A stretch of 64,000 bases of DNA from Klebsiella aerogenes KCTC 2190. GTDB lineage: Bacteria > Pseudomonadota > Gammaproteobacteria > Enterobacterales > Enterobacteriaceae. Within the stretch, counting starts at the first letter, position 1. Every line of letters starts with the position of its first letter. A model generated the notes under the pieces. That model searched no databases. It saw only the letters and a program-made list of their open reading frames with translations, and was not told the origin of the DNA. Of this stretch, positions 26,270 to 35,501 are shown piece by piece. The position numbers and the translations under genes were made by a program. The stretch covers positions 3,906,001-3,970,000 of the forward strand of contig NC_015663.1 of NCBI RefSeq assembly GCF_000215745.1, in the 5' to 3' direction.

Positions 26270-27882
26270 GCTTTTTTCCTTTTACTATCCCAGGGCAGGT
26301 GAACAAAAAATTGGGTAAATACGCCAGGCTCGGACTCGACGGACAACGTGCCGCCGAGTTCGTGGAGCTGCTGGTTGGCGAGAAACAGGCCGACGCCGCG
26401 ATTTTCGCCTTTGGTGGAGAAGCCCTTATTAAAGATGGCGTCGATATTGGCCGCCGGGATCCCCGGGCCGTCGTCGCTCACTTCGCCGCTTAACCAGCCA
26501 TCCTGATAGTGCAATAGCAGGCTCACTTCGCCTTCCTCCTGGCTGCTCATCGCGTCCAGCGCATTTTCAATCAGATTGCCCAACACCGTCACCAGCACGG
26601 TGACCTGTTTTTCATTTGGGCAATCCGGCACCAGGCTCTCTTCGGCGAGGTTCAACGTGAAGCCTCGCTCTTTGGCGCGCTGGATTTTACCAATCAGGAA
26701 GCCGGCGACCACCGGCGATTTTATCCGGTGCTGAATTTCGCCGATATCGGCCTGATAGGCATGGGCGGTTTGCAGCACATATTCTTCCAACTTGTCATAG
26801 CTTTTCATATTCAGCAGGCCGAGGATCACGTGCAGCTTGTTCATAAACTCGTGCGAAGTGGTGCGCAGGGCATCGACGTAGCTCATCATGCCGTCCAGCC
26901 GCTGCACCAGTTGACTCATCTCGGTCTTATCGCGGAAGGTGCTGATCGCGCCGACGATGGCGTTCTGGCTGCGCACCGGGACGGTATTGCTGATCAGCAA
27001 TAAGCCATTACAGCCGAGCGCTCGGTCATAGATAGGCTCGCCGCTACGCAGAACTTCCTGCAGGTCCGCAAGCAGCGGGGTGCGATCGATGCTTTTATCC
27101 GGCCCGCTAAGTAACATGCCGCGGGCGGCCGGGTTAATCAGCGTGACCTGGCCGCTGCTATCCACGGCGATCACGCCTTCTTTCAGCGAGTGCAGCATCG
27201 CTTGTCGCTGCTGGAACTGGGTGGAGATATCCTGCGGCTCCAGCCCCAGCAGAATACGTTTTAAGCCGCGCACCAGGGTCCAGGTGCCGATAGCGCAGAC
27301 CAGCGCGCTGACCAGAATGGTCAGCAGAACGTCCCAGCGGCTATTGGCGATCTGTTCGTCGACTTTACTCAGCGAAATACCTACCACTACCACGCCTATC
27401 TGCTGATGCTGTTCATTGAATACCGGGGTAAACACGCGCAGCGCCGGCGCCAGTACGCCGTGGTTAATCGCCACGTTTTCCCGCCCGGCGAGGGTCGGGC
27501 GGATATCCTCGCCGATAAAGGGTTTACCGATGATGGCGCTATCCGGATGCGAATAGCGAATGCCGCGCATGTCGGTCACAATCGCGTAAAGCAGGTCGTT
27601 ACGCCGGGTAATGGACTGCGCCAGCGGCTGAATAATATTGCTCTGCGGCGGCTCGCCGAGACCGCGCTTCACCTGCGGCATATCGGCCATGGTGCGCGCC
27701 ACCGCCAGCGCCGTCTCTTTTAAGCCGTCGCGAGTGGCGTTACTGATTTGCATAAACCATAGCGCGTAGACCAGCAGCAGCACCGCGCCGATAACGCTGC
27801 CAATCATCAGCGTGACGGCGGTACTTAATTTCAGGCTGCGGGCGCGCTTGCGGGCGGGCGGCTGTAGCTCGGCTTCCTTCAT
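26266..27882 (-). CDS. DcuS-type C4-dicarboxylate sensor histidine kinase
   Basis: This 538-residue membrane kinase of the CitA/DcuS family has TM1 at about residues 22-45, a periplasmic PAS domain, TM2 near 180-205, a cytoplasmic PAS domain and a kinase core. The residues that bind C4-dicarboxylates in DcuS are all present: Arg109 and His112 in IRYSHPD, and Arg149 in ALRVFTP. The phosphorylated His is in TSHEFMNKLHVILG. The ATPase motifs NLIENALDA and DDGPGIP follow. It aligns well with E. coli DcuS, so fumarate, malate or succinate are the likely ligands. Confidence 0.9.
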   Translation of the reverse strand: MKEAELQPPARKRARSLKLSTAVTLMIGSVIGAVLLLVYALWFMQISNATRDGLKETALAVARTMADMPQVKRGLGEPPQSNIIQPLAQSITRRNDLLYAIVTDMRGIRYSHPDSAIIGKPFIGEDIRPTLAGRENVAINHGVLAPALRVFTPVFNEQHQQIGVVVVGISLSKVDEQIANSRWDVLLTILVSALVCAIGTWTLVRGLKRILLGLEPQDISTQFQQRQAMLHSLKEGVIAVDSSGQVTLINPAARGMLLSGPDKSIDRTPLLADLQEVLRSGEPIYDRALGCNGLLLISNTVPVRSQNAIVGAISTFRDKTEMSQLVQRLDGMMSYVDALRTTSHEFMNKLHVILGLLNMKSYDKLEEYVLQTAHAYQADIGEIQHRIKSPVVAGFLIGKIQRAKERGFTLNLAEESLVPDCPNEKQVTVLVTVLGNLIENALDAMSSQEEGEVSLLLHYQDGWLSGEVSDDGPGIPAANIDAIFNKGFSTKGENRGVGLFLANQQLHELGGTLSVESEPGVFTQFFVHLPWDSKRKKA

Positions 27883-28187
27883 GACAACCCCGATCGATTC
27901 GTTGAACGATCATTATCGCCGATAGGGCGGCTTTCATAAAGCCGTGTAATAACAGTAAAACCGGCGTACCGGGTATCCGTTGCCTGACATGCGTAGCCCT
28001 CATGCTCGGATAACGCGCAATCGCGCTGCGATTAGGTGTCGGGTGAACAAACTGTGACCTCCGTGGCGGTAAAGCCGTGAATGAAGGCTTTACACTGGCT
28101 GCATCAATCAAATAGCCGTGATGAATGAATGGATATGTCACCGCTATTGATTTCGCCGCAGTGAGTTCGGTTTTAAATGGAGGTTTT
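27883..28187. other. Divergent gap between sensor kinase and MurQ-like gene
   Basis: This 305-base region holds the promoters of two divergent genes. The only structure I see is a short hairpin at 27928-27944 (CGGCTTT/AAAGCCG) without a T run. No convincing operator or ORF is visible. Confidence 0.5.
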
Positions 28188-29108
28188 ATGAGCAGTAAGC
28201 CAACCGCATCAATGCTGGAACGACGCCACCCGCAAACGCGCCATATCGATACGCTCGCCACCCTCGATATGCTGACCCTGCTGCAGCAGGATAACAAACA
28301 GATAGCCGTTGCCATCGATGCCTGCCTGCCGCAGATTACCCGGCTGGTGGATAACGCCGCGGCGACCCTGAGCCGGGGAGGACGGCTGGTGATCGTTGGC
28401 GCCGGGGCATCCGGGCAGGCGGCGTTGCAAACGGTTAATGACTATTCCCCTGAAGCCAATCACTCACTGGTGGCGATGATCGCCGGTGGCGAAGGGAGCG
28501 CGCTGCAGGCCGCCGAGCGGGCGGCTAACGATTATGACGCGGGCTTACGGGATATGCAGCTATTGTCCCTGAGCGCTAACGATATGCTGCTGGCGCTCAC
28601 CGTCAGCGGCAAAACGCCGTGGGTGTGGGGAGCCATGCGTCACGCCTGGTCGCTGGGGACGCCGATTGCGATCCTGACGCAGCAGCCTGATAGCGAAGCC
28701 GCGCAGCTGGCGGATATTATGATTGCGCCGCAGACCGGGCCGGAAGCGGTGGCGGGTTATGGCAATCCGAAAGCGCAACTGGCGCAGCGGCAGATCCTCA
28801 CCCTGTTAACCACCGGCCTTGCGGTACGCAGCGGCAAAGTGTTCGGCAACCTGCGCGTTGATCTACAGGCAACCAGCCCGCGCTGGGAGGAGCGGCAAAT
28901 CGCCATGGTGATGGCCGCCGCAGAGTGTACGCGCGCGCAAGCTAAAGCCGCGTTGGCCAGTTGCAATCAGCATTGTCGGACGGCGATTCTGATGCTAATG
29001 ACGGGGCTCGATGCCTGGCAGGCGCGGGATCTGCTCAGCGAAAACAACAACCATTTGCGTGTCGCCCTGGCTGAAGCGCAAGAGAAAACGCTCAGTAACG
29101 TTAATTAA
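28188..29108 (+). CDS. MurQ-like SIS-domain protein (N-acetylmuramate 6-phosphate etherase family)
   Basis: This 306-residue SIS-domain protein aligns with MurQ, which converts N-acetylmuramic acid 6-phosphate to N-acetylglucosamine 6-phosphate and lactate. Shared features include a RHPQTRHIDTLATLDML start, GAGASGQAALQ, IAGGEGSALQAAE, SGKTPWV and RSGKVFGNLRVDL. Where MurQ has its catalytic Glu in the DAxEC motif, this protein has Asp85 (TVNDYS). The second conserved Glu (110) is retained. ATG 28188 follows TGGAGG. No murP transporter or murR regulator is adjacent. It may be a divergent etherase or act on a different sugar phosphate. Confidence 0.75.
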   Translation: MSSKPTASMLERRHPQTRHIDTLATLDMLTLLQQDNKQIAVAIDACLPQITRLVDNAAATLSRGGRLVIVGAGASGQAALQTVNDYSPEANHSLVAMIAGGEGSALQAAERAANDYDAGLRDMQLLSLSANDMLLALTVSGKTPWVWGAMRHAWSLGTPIAILTQQPDSEAAQLADIMIAPQTGPEAVAGYGNPKAQLAQRQILTLLTTGLAVRSGKVFGNLRVDLQATSPRWEERQIAMVMAAAECTRAQAKAALASCNQHCRTAILMLMTGLDAWQARDLLSENNNHLRVALAEAQEKTLSNVN

Positions 29109-29240
29109 TCTCCTCGCCGCGCCGGTTTGTTAAATAACTAAATAAACCGGCGCTATATTTCTTATCGCCCCAATCATCCTGATTTTCCGTCGCTATTTTT
29201 CACAATAACTGCCAGCGAAATAAATAAGCTGCTTTTTTAA

Positions 29241-29258
29241 GTTAAAAAACTGTTTAAT
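29241..29258 (+). promoter_or_regulatory. ArcA-like direct repeats upstream of mqo
   Basis: GTTAA at 29241 and GTTTA at 29252 are spaced 11 bases, resembling the direct-repeat core of ArcA sites, about 100 bases upstream of the likely mqo start. The match is weak. Confidence 0.25.
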
Positions 29259-29352
29259 TAAAATATCGAAGTGTAAATGATATTTTAAAATAAAGTAAAA
29301 GTGCGTTAATATGATGGCTCTTATTACACTTTTGCTACGCGATATTTCTATT

Positions 29353-31008
29353 ATGCCTGCAATTAAAAAAACGATTATATCTATGACCGCATTAGCGATG
29401 TTCGTCAGTACGGCGACCTACGCAAATGGCGATACCTCGAAAAAAACTGACTTTCTGCTGATCGGCGGCGGCATCATGAGCGCCTCGCTGGGCACCTGGC
29501 TGCAGGAGTTGCAGCCGGAGTGGAAACAGGTGATGGTGGAGAAACTCGACGGCGTCGCGCTGGAGTCCTCCAACGGCTGGAATAACGCCGGTACCGGTCA
29601 CTCGGCGAATATGGAACTGAACTACACGCCGCAGCGTGCAGACGGTTCTATTGATGTCAGCAAAGCGCTGGATATCAACGAACAGTTTATGATTTCGCGC
29701 CAGTTCTGGTCGGCGCAGGTCAAACGCGGTATTTTGCACGACCCGCACTCGTTTATTAATTCCACGCCGCATATGAGTTTCGTGTGGGGCGATAATGTGG
29801 ATTATCTGCAAAAGCGTTATAACGCGCTGCAGCAGACCACCTTATTCCAGGGAATGAAATTCTCCACCGATCACGCGCAAATTAAACAGTGGGCGCCGTT
29901 GGTGATGGAAGGACGCGATCCGCAGCAAAAAGTGGCCGCGACCTGGACGCCGGTCGGTACCGATGTGAACTACGGTGAAATTACCCGTCAGCTGATCGGT
30001 AGCCTGAAAAAGAGCAGCAACTTCTCGCTGCAGACCTCTTCTGAAGTCACCGATTTTAAACGCAATGCCGACAACTCCTGGCACGTGACGATTAAGAACG
30101 TGCAGAGCGGTGAAGAGCAGGCTATCGACGCCAAATATGTCTTCATCGGCGCCGGCGGCGGCGCGTTGAAGCTGCTGCAGAAAACCGGTATTCCGGAAGC
30201 GGACAACTATGCGGGCTTCCCGGTAGGCGGCTCATTCCTGATGACCGAGAACCCGGAGCTGACTAAACTGCACCAGCAGAAAGTTTATGGTCAGGCTTCA
30301 GTTGGCGCGCCGCCGATGTCGGTACCGCACCTGGATGCTCGTTACCTCGATGGTAAGCGCGTGGTGCTGTTCGGGCCATTCGCCACCTTCTCCACCAAGT
30401 TCCTGAAAAACGGCTCGTTCTTCGATCTGCTGAGTACCACCACCACCAGCAACGTACTGCCGATGACCCACGTTGGCCTCGACAACTTCGATCTGGTGAA
30501 GTACCTGATTAGCCAGGTTATGCTCAACGATGATGACCGCTTTGCGGCGCTGAAAGAGTACTACCCGAACGCGCGTAAAGAAGACTGGAAACTGATTCAG
30601 GCCGGTCAGCGCGTGCAGATCATCAAAAAAGACGCGGAGAAGGGCGGCGTGCTGAAGCTCGGTACCGAAGTGGTGGTCGATCAGCAGAAAACGATTTCTG
30701 CGCTGCTCGGCGCATCGCCAGGTGCTTCCACCGCCGCGCCGATCACCCTGAACGTTCTCAAGCAGATGTTCCCGCAGCAGTTTAACTCGCCGGAATGGCA
30801 GAGCCGCATTCGCGCTATCGTGCCGAGCTACGGCGAGAAGTTAAACGGCAACGTGGCCCTGACCCAGCAGGTTTGGGATGACACCGCCGCGGCGCTGCAA
30901 CTGACCAAGCCTCCGGTCATTCAGATGCCAGAGACGGCGCCGACCGCGACCGCCAAACCGGCAGAGACGCCGCGCGAGGCCTCGCCGCAGCACGATATGG
31001 CGCTGTAA
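29353..31008 (+). CDS. mqo: Malate:quinone oxidoreductase
   Basis: This FAD enzyme of about 551 residues oxidises malate to oxaloacetate and passes electrons to quinones at the membrane. It has a Rossmann motif [18 protein letters not shown] and Mqo signatures [23 protein letters not shown] (shared with E. coli), KFLKNGSF and SPGASTAAP. The N-terminus from ATG 29353 (MPAIKKTII...) looks like a signal peptide, as in E. coli Mqo. Ribosome sites are weak, and ATG 29311 is an alternative. The C-terminus is a proline- and threonine-rich tail. It fits the malate/fumarate theme of the block. Confidence 0.92.
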   Translation: MPAIKKTIISMTALAMFVSTATYANGDTSKKTDFLLIGGGIMSASLGTWLQELQPEWKQVMVEKLDGVALESSNGWNNAGTGHSANMELNYTPQRADGSIDVSKALDINEQFMISRQFWSAQVKRGILHDPHSFINSTPHMSFVWGDNVDYLQKRYNALQQTTLFQGMKFSTDHAQIKQWAPLVMEGRDPQQKVAATWTPVGTDVNYGEITRQLIGSLKKSSNFSLQTSSEVTDFKRNADNSWHVTIKNVQSGEEQAIDAKYVFIGAGGGALKLLQKTGIPEADNYAGFPVGGSFLMTENPELTKLHQQKVYGQASVGAPPMSVPHLDARYLDGKRVVLFGPFATFSTKFLKNGSFFDLLSTTTTSNVLPMTHVGLDNFDLVKYLISQVMLNDDDRFAALKEYYPNARKEDWKLIQAGQRVQIIKKDAEKGGVLKLGTEVVVDQQKTISALLGASPGASTAAPITLNVLKQMFPQQFNSPEWQSRIRAIVPSYGEKLNGNVALTQQVWDDTAAALQLTKPPVIQMPETAPTATAKPAETPREASPQHDMAL

Positions 31009-31029
31009 CGACGCATCCAGGCAGTGAAC

Positions 31030-31058
31030 AAAAGGGAAGACCATGGTCTTCCCTTTTT
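31030..31058 (+). terminator. Terminator of mqo
   Basis: A 20-bp perfect palindrome (GGGAAGACCA/TGGTCTTCCC) flanked by AAAA and TTTT lies about 25 bases after the mqo stop codon. The long T run on the plus strand makes it a strong terminator. Confidence 0.85.
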
Positions 31059-31165
31059 GCGTTTTTTACCGGCTGAGGCCGCGCGCTGCCTGCAACTTTG
31101 GCCTCATAAAAGATATACTGGTTTGAATTGAAATAAGAAAATTAAACCAGGGGTGTGGAAGGGTT

Positions 31166-32092
31166 ATGAAAGACGATATCAACCAGGAGATCACCTTCCG
31201 CAAGCTATCGGTCTTTATGATGTTTATGGCGAAGGGCAATATCGCCAGAACCGCCGAAGCCATGAAGCTCAGCAGCGTTAGCGTTCACCGCGCGCTGCAT
31301 ACGCTCGAAGAGGGAGTCGGCTGCCCGCTGTTTGTTCACAAAGGGCGCAACCTGCTGCCGCTGCAGGCGGCATGGACGCTGCTCGAGTACTGCCAGGATG
31401 TGATGAGTCTGATGAGCCGCGGGCTTGAGGCGACGCGTAAAGTCGCCGGCGTCGGTCAGGGACGGTTGCGCATCGGTACCCTCTATTCGCTGACGCTGGA
31501 AACCGTTCCGCGCATCATCATGGGGATGAAGCTGCGTCGCCCGGAGCTTGAACTGGATCTGACGATGGGCTCCAATCAGATGCTGCTGGATATGCTGGAA
31601 GACGATGCCCTTGACGCTATCTTAATCGCCACCAATGAAGGCGAGTACAATAATTCGGCTTTCGACGTGGTGCCGCTATTTGAAGATGATATCTTCCTCG
31701 CCGCGCCGGCGACGGAACAGCTGGATACCACTCAGCTCGCCGACCTGCGCGATTACGCCGATCGTAAATTTGTCTCGCTGGCGGAAGGGTTTGCGACGTA
31801 TGCCGGATTTCAGGAGGCCTTTCATGTAGCCGGTTTTGAGCCGGAAATCGTGACCAGGGTGAATGATATCTTTTCGATGATAAGCCTGGTGCAGGCGGGC
31901 GTCGGGTTTGCGCTGCTGCCGGGGCGCATGAAGAAGGTTTACGAAAACGATGTGCAGCTGTTAAAGCTGGCGGAACCCTATCAGATGCGCCAGCTGATCT
32001 CTATCGTCTATTCACATCATCGCGAGCGCGATGCCGACCTGCTGGCGCTGGCGGCGGAAGGGCGCATGTACGCCCGCAGTATTAATCGCTAA
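31166..32092 (+). CDS. mdcR: LysR-type regulator of malonate genes
   Basis: This 308-residue LysR regulator has its winged helix in residues 10-70 (NIARTAEAMKLSSVSVHRAL) and a ligand-binding domain from about residue 100 (GQGRLRIGTLYSLTLETVPRII). It lies beside the malonate decarboxylase operon in the opposite orientation, as described for K. pneumoniae mdcR, which activates the operon. ATG 31166 follows GAAGGGTT. Its last 11 bases overlap the 3' end of mdcH. Confidence 0.87.
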   Translation: MKDDINQEITFRKLSVFMMFMAKGNIARTAEAMKLSSVSVHRALHTLEEGVGCPLFVHKGRNLLPLQAAWTLLEYCQDVMSLMSRGLEATRKVAGVGQGRLRIGTLYSLTLETVPRIIMGMKLRRPELELDLTMGSNQMLLDMLEDDALDAILIATNEGEYNNSAFDVVPLFEDDIFLAAPATEQLDTTQLADLRDYADRKFVSLAEGFATYAGFQEAFHVAGFEPEIVTRVNDIFSMISLVQAGVGFALLPGRMKKVYENDVQLLKLAEPYQMRQLISIVYSHHRERDADLLALAAEGRMYARSINR

Positions 32093-32984
32093 GCCGCTGC
32101 GCCAGATGGCGGGCGACGTCTACGCCGCTGCGCTCCAGCGAAATTGTCTCGCCGCGCCAGCCCGCCTGGCGGGTCAGGCAGGTGAGCACGCCGCCGGGCG
32201 GCATCTCGATTGCCAGCCTTGCGTCGCGTTCATCAGCGGCGATCATCGCCTCCTGCCAATGCACGGTGCGCGCCATGTTCATCGCCAGATCGTCGGCGAT
32301 CCGCTGCGGATCCCACAGCACGCGCGCCGTCGAGCCGCTTAAATAGGCGCGCTGAGGGCGCGTTAAGGTGACGTCGGCAAAGGCTTTTGCCAGGGCTGCG
32401 GCAGGTTTATCCAACAGCGCGCAGTGCGACGGCACGCTGACCGCCAGCCGTTGGGCTTTACTGGCGCCAGCCTGCAGCGCCAGCTGCGCCACCTCGGCCA
32501 TGGCGTCATCGCGCCCGGCGATCACGATTTGCGTTTCGGCGTTCAGGTTGGCAAGATAAACCTCGTGGCCCTGCATCAGCGCCTCAACCCGCGGGCGGGT
32601 CAGCCCCATAATCGCCGTCAGCCCGTAACCTTCGGGATAAGCCTGCTCCATTAAATCGCCGCGTAGCGCCACCAGGCGCAGCGCGCTGGCGAAATCGAGC
32701 GCGCCGGCAATCACCGCTGCCGGAAACGCGCCGATAGAGAGCCCGCTGACCATCTGCGGATCCACGCCCTGGCGCTGTAGCTCGCGCGCCCAGGCTACCC
32801 CGGCGATCAGCAGACAGAGTTGTACTGCACGGGTATGCTTTAGCGCGTCGGCGCTATCGAGGGTATCGACTTCATCCCCCAGCACGGCGCGCGCCTGGGT
32901 GAGGATAGCCTCGCGATCGGGGATTGCCGCCAGCATTGCGGGGCGCTGGCCGCCCTGACCGGGAAAAGTAAATATAATCTTCAT
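32082..32984 (-). CDS. mdcH: Malonate decarboxylase malonyl transferase (epsilon)
   Basis: This 300-residue FabD-like transferase loads malonate from malonyl-CoA onto the carrier protein MdcC. It has the FPGQGGQRPAM start, the nucleophile elbow GLSIGAFPA and the His in VPSHCALLDKP. The second of two tandem ATG codons (32984) has the better distance from AGGGAGGA. The start region overlaps the mdcG stop codon. Confidence 0.92.
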   Translation of the reverse strand: MKIIFTFPGQGGQRPAMLAAIPDREAILTQARAVLGDEVDTLDSADALKHTRAVQLCLLIAGVAWARELQRQGVDPQMVSGLSIGAFPAAVIAGALDFASALRLVALRGDLMEQAYPEGYGLTAIMGLTRPRVEALMQGHEVYLANLNAETQIVIAGRDDAMAEVAQLALQAGASKAQRLAVSVPSHCALLDKPAAALAKAFADVTLTRPQRAYLSGSTARVLWDPQRIADDLAMNMARTVHWQEAMIAADERDARLAIEMPPGGVLTCLTRQAGWRGETISLERSGVDVARHLAQRLSD

Positions 32985-33601
32985 CATTCCTCCCTGTGCC
33001 ACGGCGTCGCGGTTAAGCGCGCGCCGCGGGATGTTTTCAGCAGCGCGCGGCCATCGCGCAGCCACTCATTAAGGGCGAAGGCGCCGTACAGTGTTTCTAT
33101 CTGGGTATCGGCGCGGCACGGTAGTTGGGCCACCCGGGCCTGCCATTCCAGCAATGCCTCGCGGTCCAGCGGCTGCGGCGCGCGGATCAGCAAATCCAGA
33201 TCGCTTGCCGCATGCAGCACCGGGATTTCGGTTGCCAGCGCGTAGCCGGTACTGCCGGTGACGCCCCAGCCCCAGGGCCAGCGGTGTAAGATGAGGGCGA
33301 TAGCCGCCTGGACCGGCGGCTGCGAGACAAACGGCGAGCAGAGTAATGCTTCGCGCTCGACAAGCGTCTCCGGGGTGACGCTGCGCACGATATTGCGCGG
33401 CTGAACCCAGCCGGCGGCGCGCTGTTCGCGCTTCATGCCCCGCACCCCAACCGGGATGCGGGCCTGGCCGTCAACGTCGCGCCTCACCACCACCGGCAGC
33501 GCGGCTCGCCACTGTTGAGCCACCCACGGCTCGGCAATGTCTTCCAGGGCGCTGGCGTGGTTTAACCAAACTAAATCGTGAGGACGCGGCGTTGATGACA
33601 T
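32984..33601 (-). CDS. mdcG: Phosphoribosyl-dephospho-CoA transferase (holo-ACP synthase)
   Basis: This 205-residue nucleotidyltransferase attaches the 2'-(5''-phosphoribosyl)-3'-dephospho-CoA prosthetic group to Ser25 of MdcC. The acidic catalytic motif is ASDLDLLIRA, corresponding to the two aspartates needed in K. pneumoniae MdcG. It overlaps mdcH at its end and lies 3 bases after mdcF. Confidence 0.92.
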   Translation of the reverse strand: MSSTPRPHDLVWLNHASALEDIAEPWVAQQWRAALPVVVRRDVDGQARIPVGVRGMKREQRAAGWVQPRNIVRSVTPETLVEREALLCSPFVSQPPVQAAIALILHRWPWGWGVTGSTGYALATEIPVLHAASDLDLLIRAPQPLDREALLEWQARVAQLPCRADTQIETLYGAFALNEWLRDGRALLKTSRGARLTATPWHREE

Positions 33602-33604
33602 GGT

Positions 33605-34564
33605 TTACAGTCCTGAAGTCAAAGAGATAAACAGCGGTAGCGACAGGATACACAGAACCGAGCTTAACAGCAGCACGGCTTCAGCATCCGGAGACTGCAC
33701 GCCGAAGCGGTTGCCGAAGACCACGCCGAAGAAGCCGGCGGCCAGCGCAATCATCAGGATCGCGGTAATGGCGATAGAACCGTGCAGACCAAGTAACATC
33801 ACCAGACCCCAGGCAATAAACGGCTGCACCAGCAGTTTTACGATGGTTGATGTAGCGATCAGCGCATTGAGCTGCAGTTTACGTGCCGACAGGATCACCC
33901 CGGTGAGGAACAGCGCGGCGGCGGTGGCGGCCAGGCCCAGCGGTTTGATTGACGCCAGCAGCAGGTCCGGCATTTTAATACCGATCGCGGAAAGCACCAC
34001 CCCAAGCAGCGGGCCCCAGACGATCGGTTTTTTCACTGAACGCCACATCAGCACCGGCAGCATCGCCAGCGTAGAACCGCTGTTTTCATCCGCGGCGCGG
34101 GCTTTTTCACGCTCCAGAATCAGCAGGCAGAACGGGGTCATCAGTACCGAGCCGCAGGCGATAGAAACCGCCACCGACAGCGAGGTTGACGCGCCTTCAC
34201 CCAGCACGCTGCCGAGGATCGGCAGACCTAACGCGGCATAGTTTGGCAGGGCGACGGTGAGGGTCAGCACCGCGGCATCCTGCGGCGTGCGTTTGAACAC
34301 GCTGGTGGCGAGGAAGTAGATTGCGGCATAGGTGATCCACATCGCGCCGGTCAGCACCAGCACCAGCGGCGACTGGGCGACGATACCGGCCCACGGCGTT
34401 TGTACCGTCGCGCTAAACAGCGTGGCGGGTAAGGCAAAATCCATTACAAAAATATTAAGCAGCGAGACGTTTTTGTTATCTACCATCCCGGCCTTACCGG
34501 CCCAGAAGCCCAGCAGCATAATGACGAAAATCGGGGCAAGAGCATGAATAATCACATAAGTCAT
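33605..34564 (-). CDS. mdcF: Malonate transporter, auxin efflux carrier family
   Basis: This 319-residue membrane protein has about ten hydrophobic segments, typical of the AEC family (start YVIIHALAPIFVIMLLGFWAG). In Klebsiella the mdcF product is regarded as the malonate carrier; other bacteria use MdcLM or MatC. It follows mdcE after a 136-base gap that holds a strong hairpin, the only long gap in the operon. Confidence 0.9.
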   Translation of the reverse strand: MTYVIIHALAPIFVIMLLGFWAGKAGMVDNKNVSLLNIFVMDFALPATLFSATVQTPWAGIVAQSPLVLVLTGAMWITYAAIYFLATSVFKRTPQDAAVLTLTVALPNYAALGLPILGSVLGEGASTSLSVAVSIACGSVLMTPFCLLILEREKARAADENSGSTLAMLPVLMWRSVKKPIVWGPLLGVVLSAIGIKMPDLLLASIKPLGLAATAAALFLTGVILSARKLQLNALIATSTIVKLLVQPFIAWGLVMLLGLHGSIAITAILMIALAAGFFGVVFGNRFGVQSPDAEAVLLLSSVLCILSLPLFISLTSGL

Positions 34565-34627
34565 AAATCACCTGTAAATAAAATAGAGTACTGGCGCGAT
34601 TGTTATTTTTTCTAAAAGCCGTCCCTT

Positions 34628-34654
34628 CCCGGAGCGTTTATTCCGCGCTCCGGG
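34628..34654 (-). other. Strong hairpin between mdcE and mdcF
   Basis: A perfect 9-bp stem (CCCGGAGCG/CGCTCCGGG) with a 9-base loop lies inside the mdcE-mdcF gap. No T run follows directly, so it looks more like an RNA-processing or stability element than a terminator. Confidence 0.5.
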
Positions 34655-34700
34655 AGACTGCTTCCGGCAGGTTTTCTTCTACTACTTACGTACGAACGTC

Positions 34701-35501
34701 TTACCAGCTGGCGCGCATGCGATCGCGAACCAGTTGCGAGCTGCGGCGGTTTTCCGCGCCCAGACGGCACTTCAGTGAGGTATCGGTGCGCGCGTCAGCG
34801 ATGGCGTCGCGCAGGGCACGGCTGACCAGTGACAGATCGCCTTCGTCTGGCGCATCCGGATGGTTGATATCGAGCAGGGCGGAGAGCAGGCCGAGCGTAG
34901 CGTAGTTGCTGACGTCGTAGGCCATCGGCGGGATCGTCGCCGCCAGTTTCTCCAGCGCCTCTACGGTACGCAGCGTAATGCGCGCTGCCGATTCTTTACC
35001 CATCGCGTGAACCAGCACGCCGCTATCGTTAAAGGCGATCAGGCGGTTGGCCTGATAGCCGTGGGCCAGAAACGCCCCGGACATCGCTTTTCCGACAATC
35101 AGGCCAATCACCGGGTGGCCGGCAAGACGGGCTTTGGCGTAGGCGCCTGCCGCCCCGGCCAGGGCCTGGTGGATGCCAAAGGCTTCTTCGCGGCGGCCAT
35201 AGGCCTGGCTCGGGACATCAATTACCGCGACGATCGGCCGTTTGACAGGCAGATCGGCGTCGGCGGCGATGGTTTCGTTGACCACTTTCGCCAGCGTCCA
35301 GCCTTCCAGCAGGCCGACTTCGCCGCCGGCGGCGCGCGGATAGTGGTTGTTAGCGTCAGGCACCACGGCGATAAAGCGGACGTTTTCGCCATCAATCTGG
35401 CCATCTGCGACCTGCACCGAAGGGCACAGACCACTCATCAGCGGCGCGTCGGGCGCCAGTTTATTCAGCCACAGCGCGGCGCGGTTTGGGAACTGACTCA
35501 T
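34701..35501 (-). CDS. mdcE: Malonate decarboxylase gamma subunit
   Basis: This 266-residue carboxyltransferase-fold subunit forms the malonyl-S-ACP decarboxylase with MdcD. It has the crotonase-like oxyanion region (VIGLIVGKAMSGAFLAHGYQA). It overlaps the mdcD stop codon by one base (TAATG). The C-terminus (CRLGAENRRSSQLVRDRM) matches remembered MdcE. Confidence 0.93.
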   Translation of the reverse strand: MSQFPNRAALWLNKLAPDAPLMSGLCPSVQVADGQIDGENVRFIAVVPDANNHYPRAAGGEVGLLEGWTLAKVVNETIAADADLPVKRPIVAVIDVPSQAYGRREEAFGIHQALAGAAGAYAKARLAGHPVIGLIVGKAMSGAFLAHGYQANRLIAFNDSGVLVHAMGKESAARITLRTVEALEKLAATIPPMAYDVSNYATLGLLSALLDINHPDAPDEGDLSLVSRALRDAIADARTDTSLKCRLGAENRRSSQLVRDRMRASW

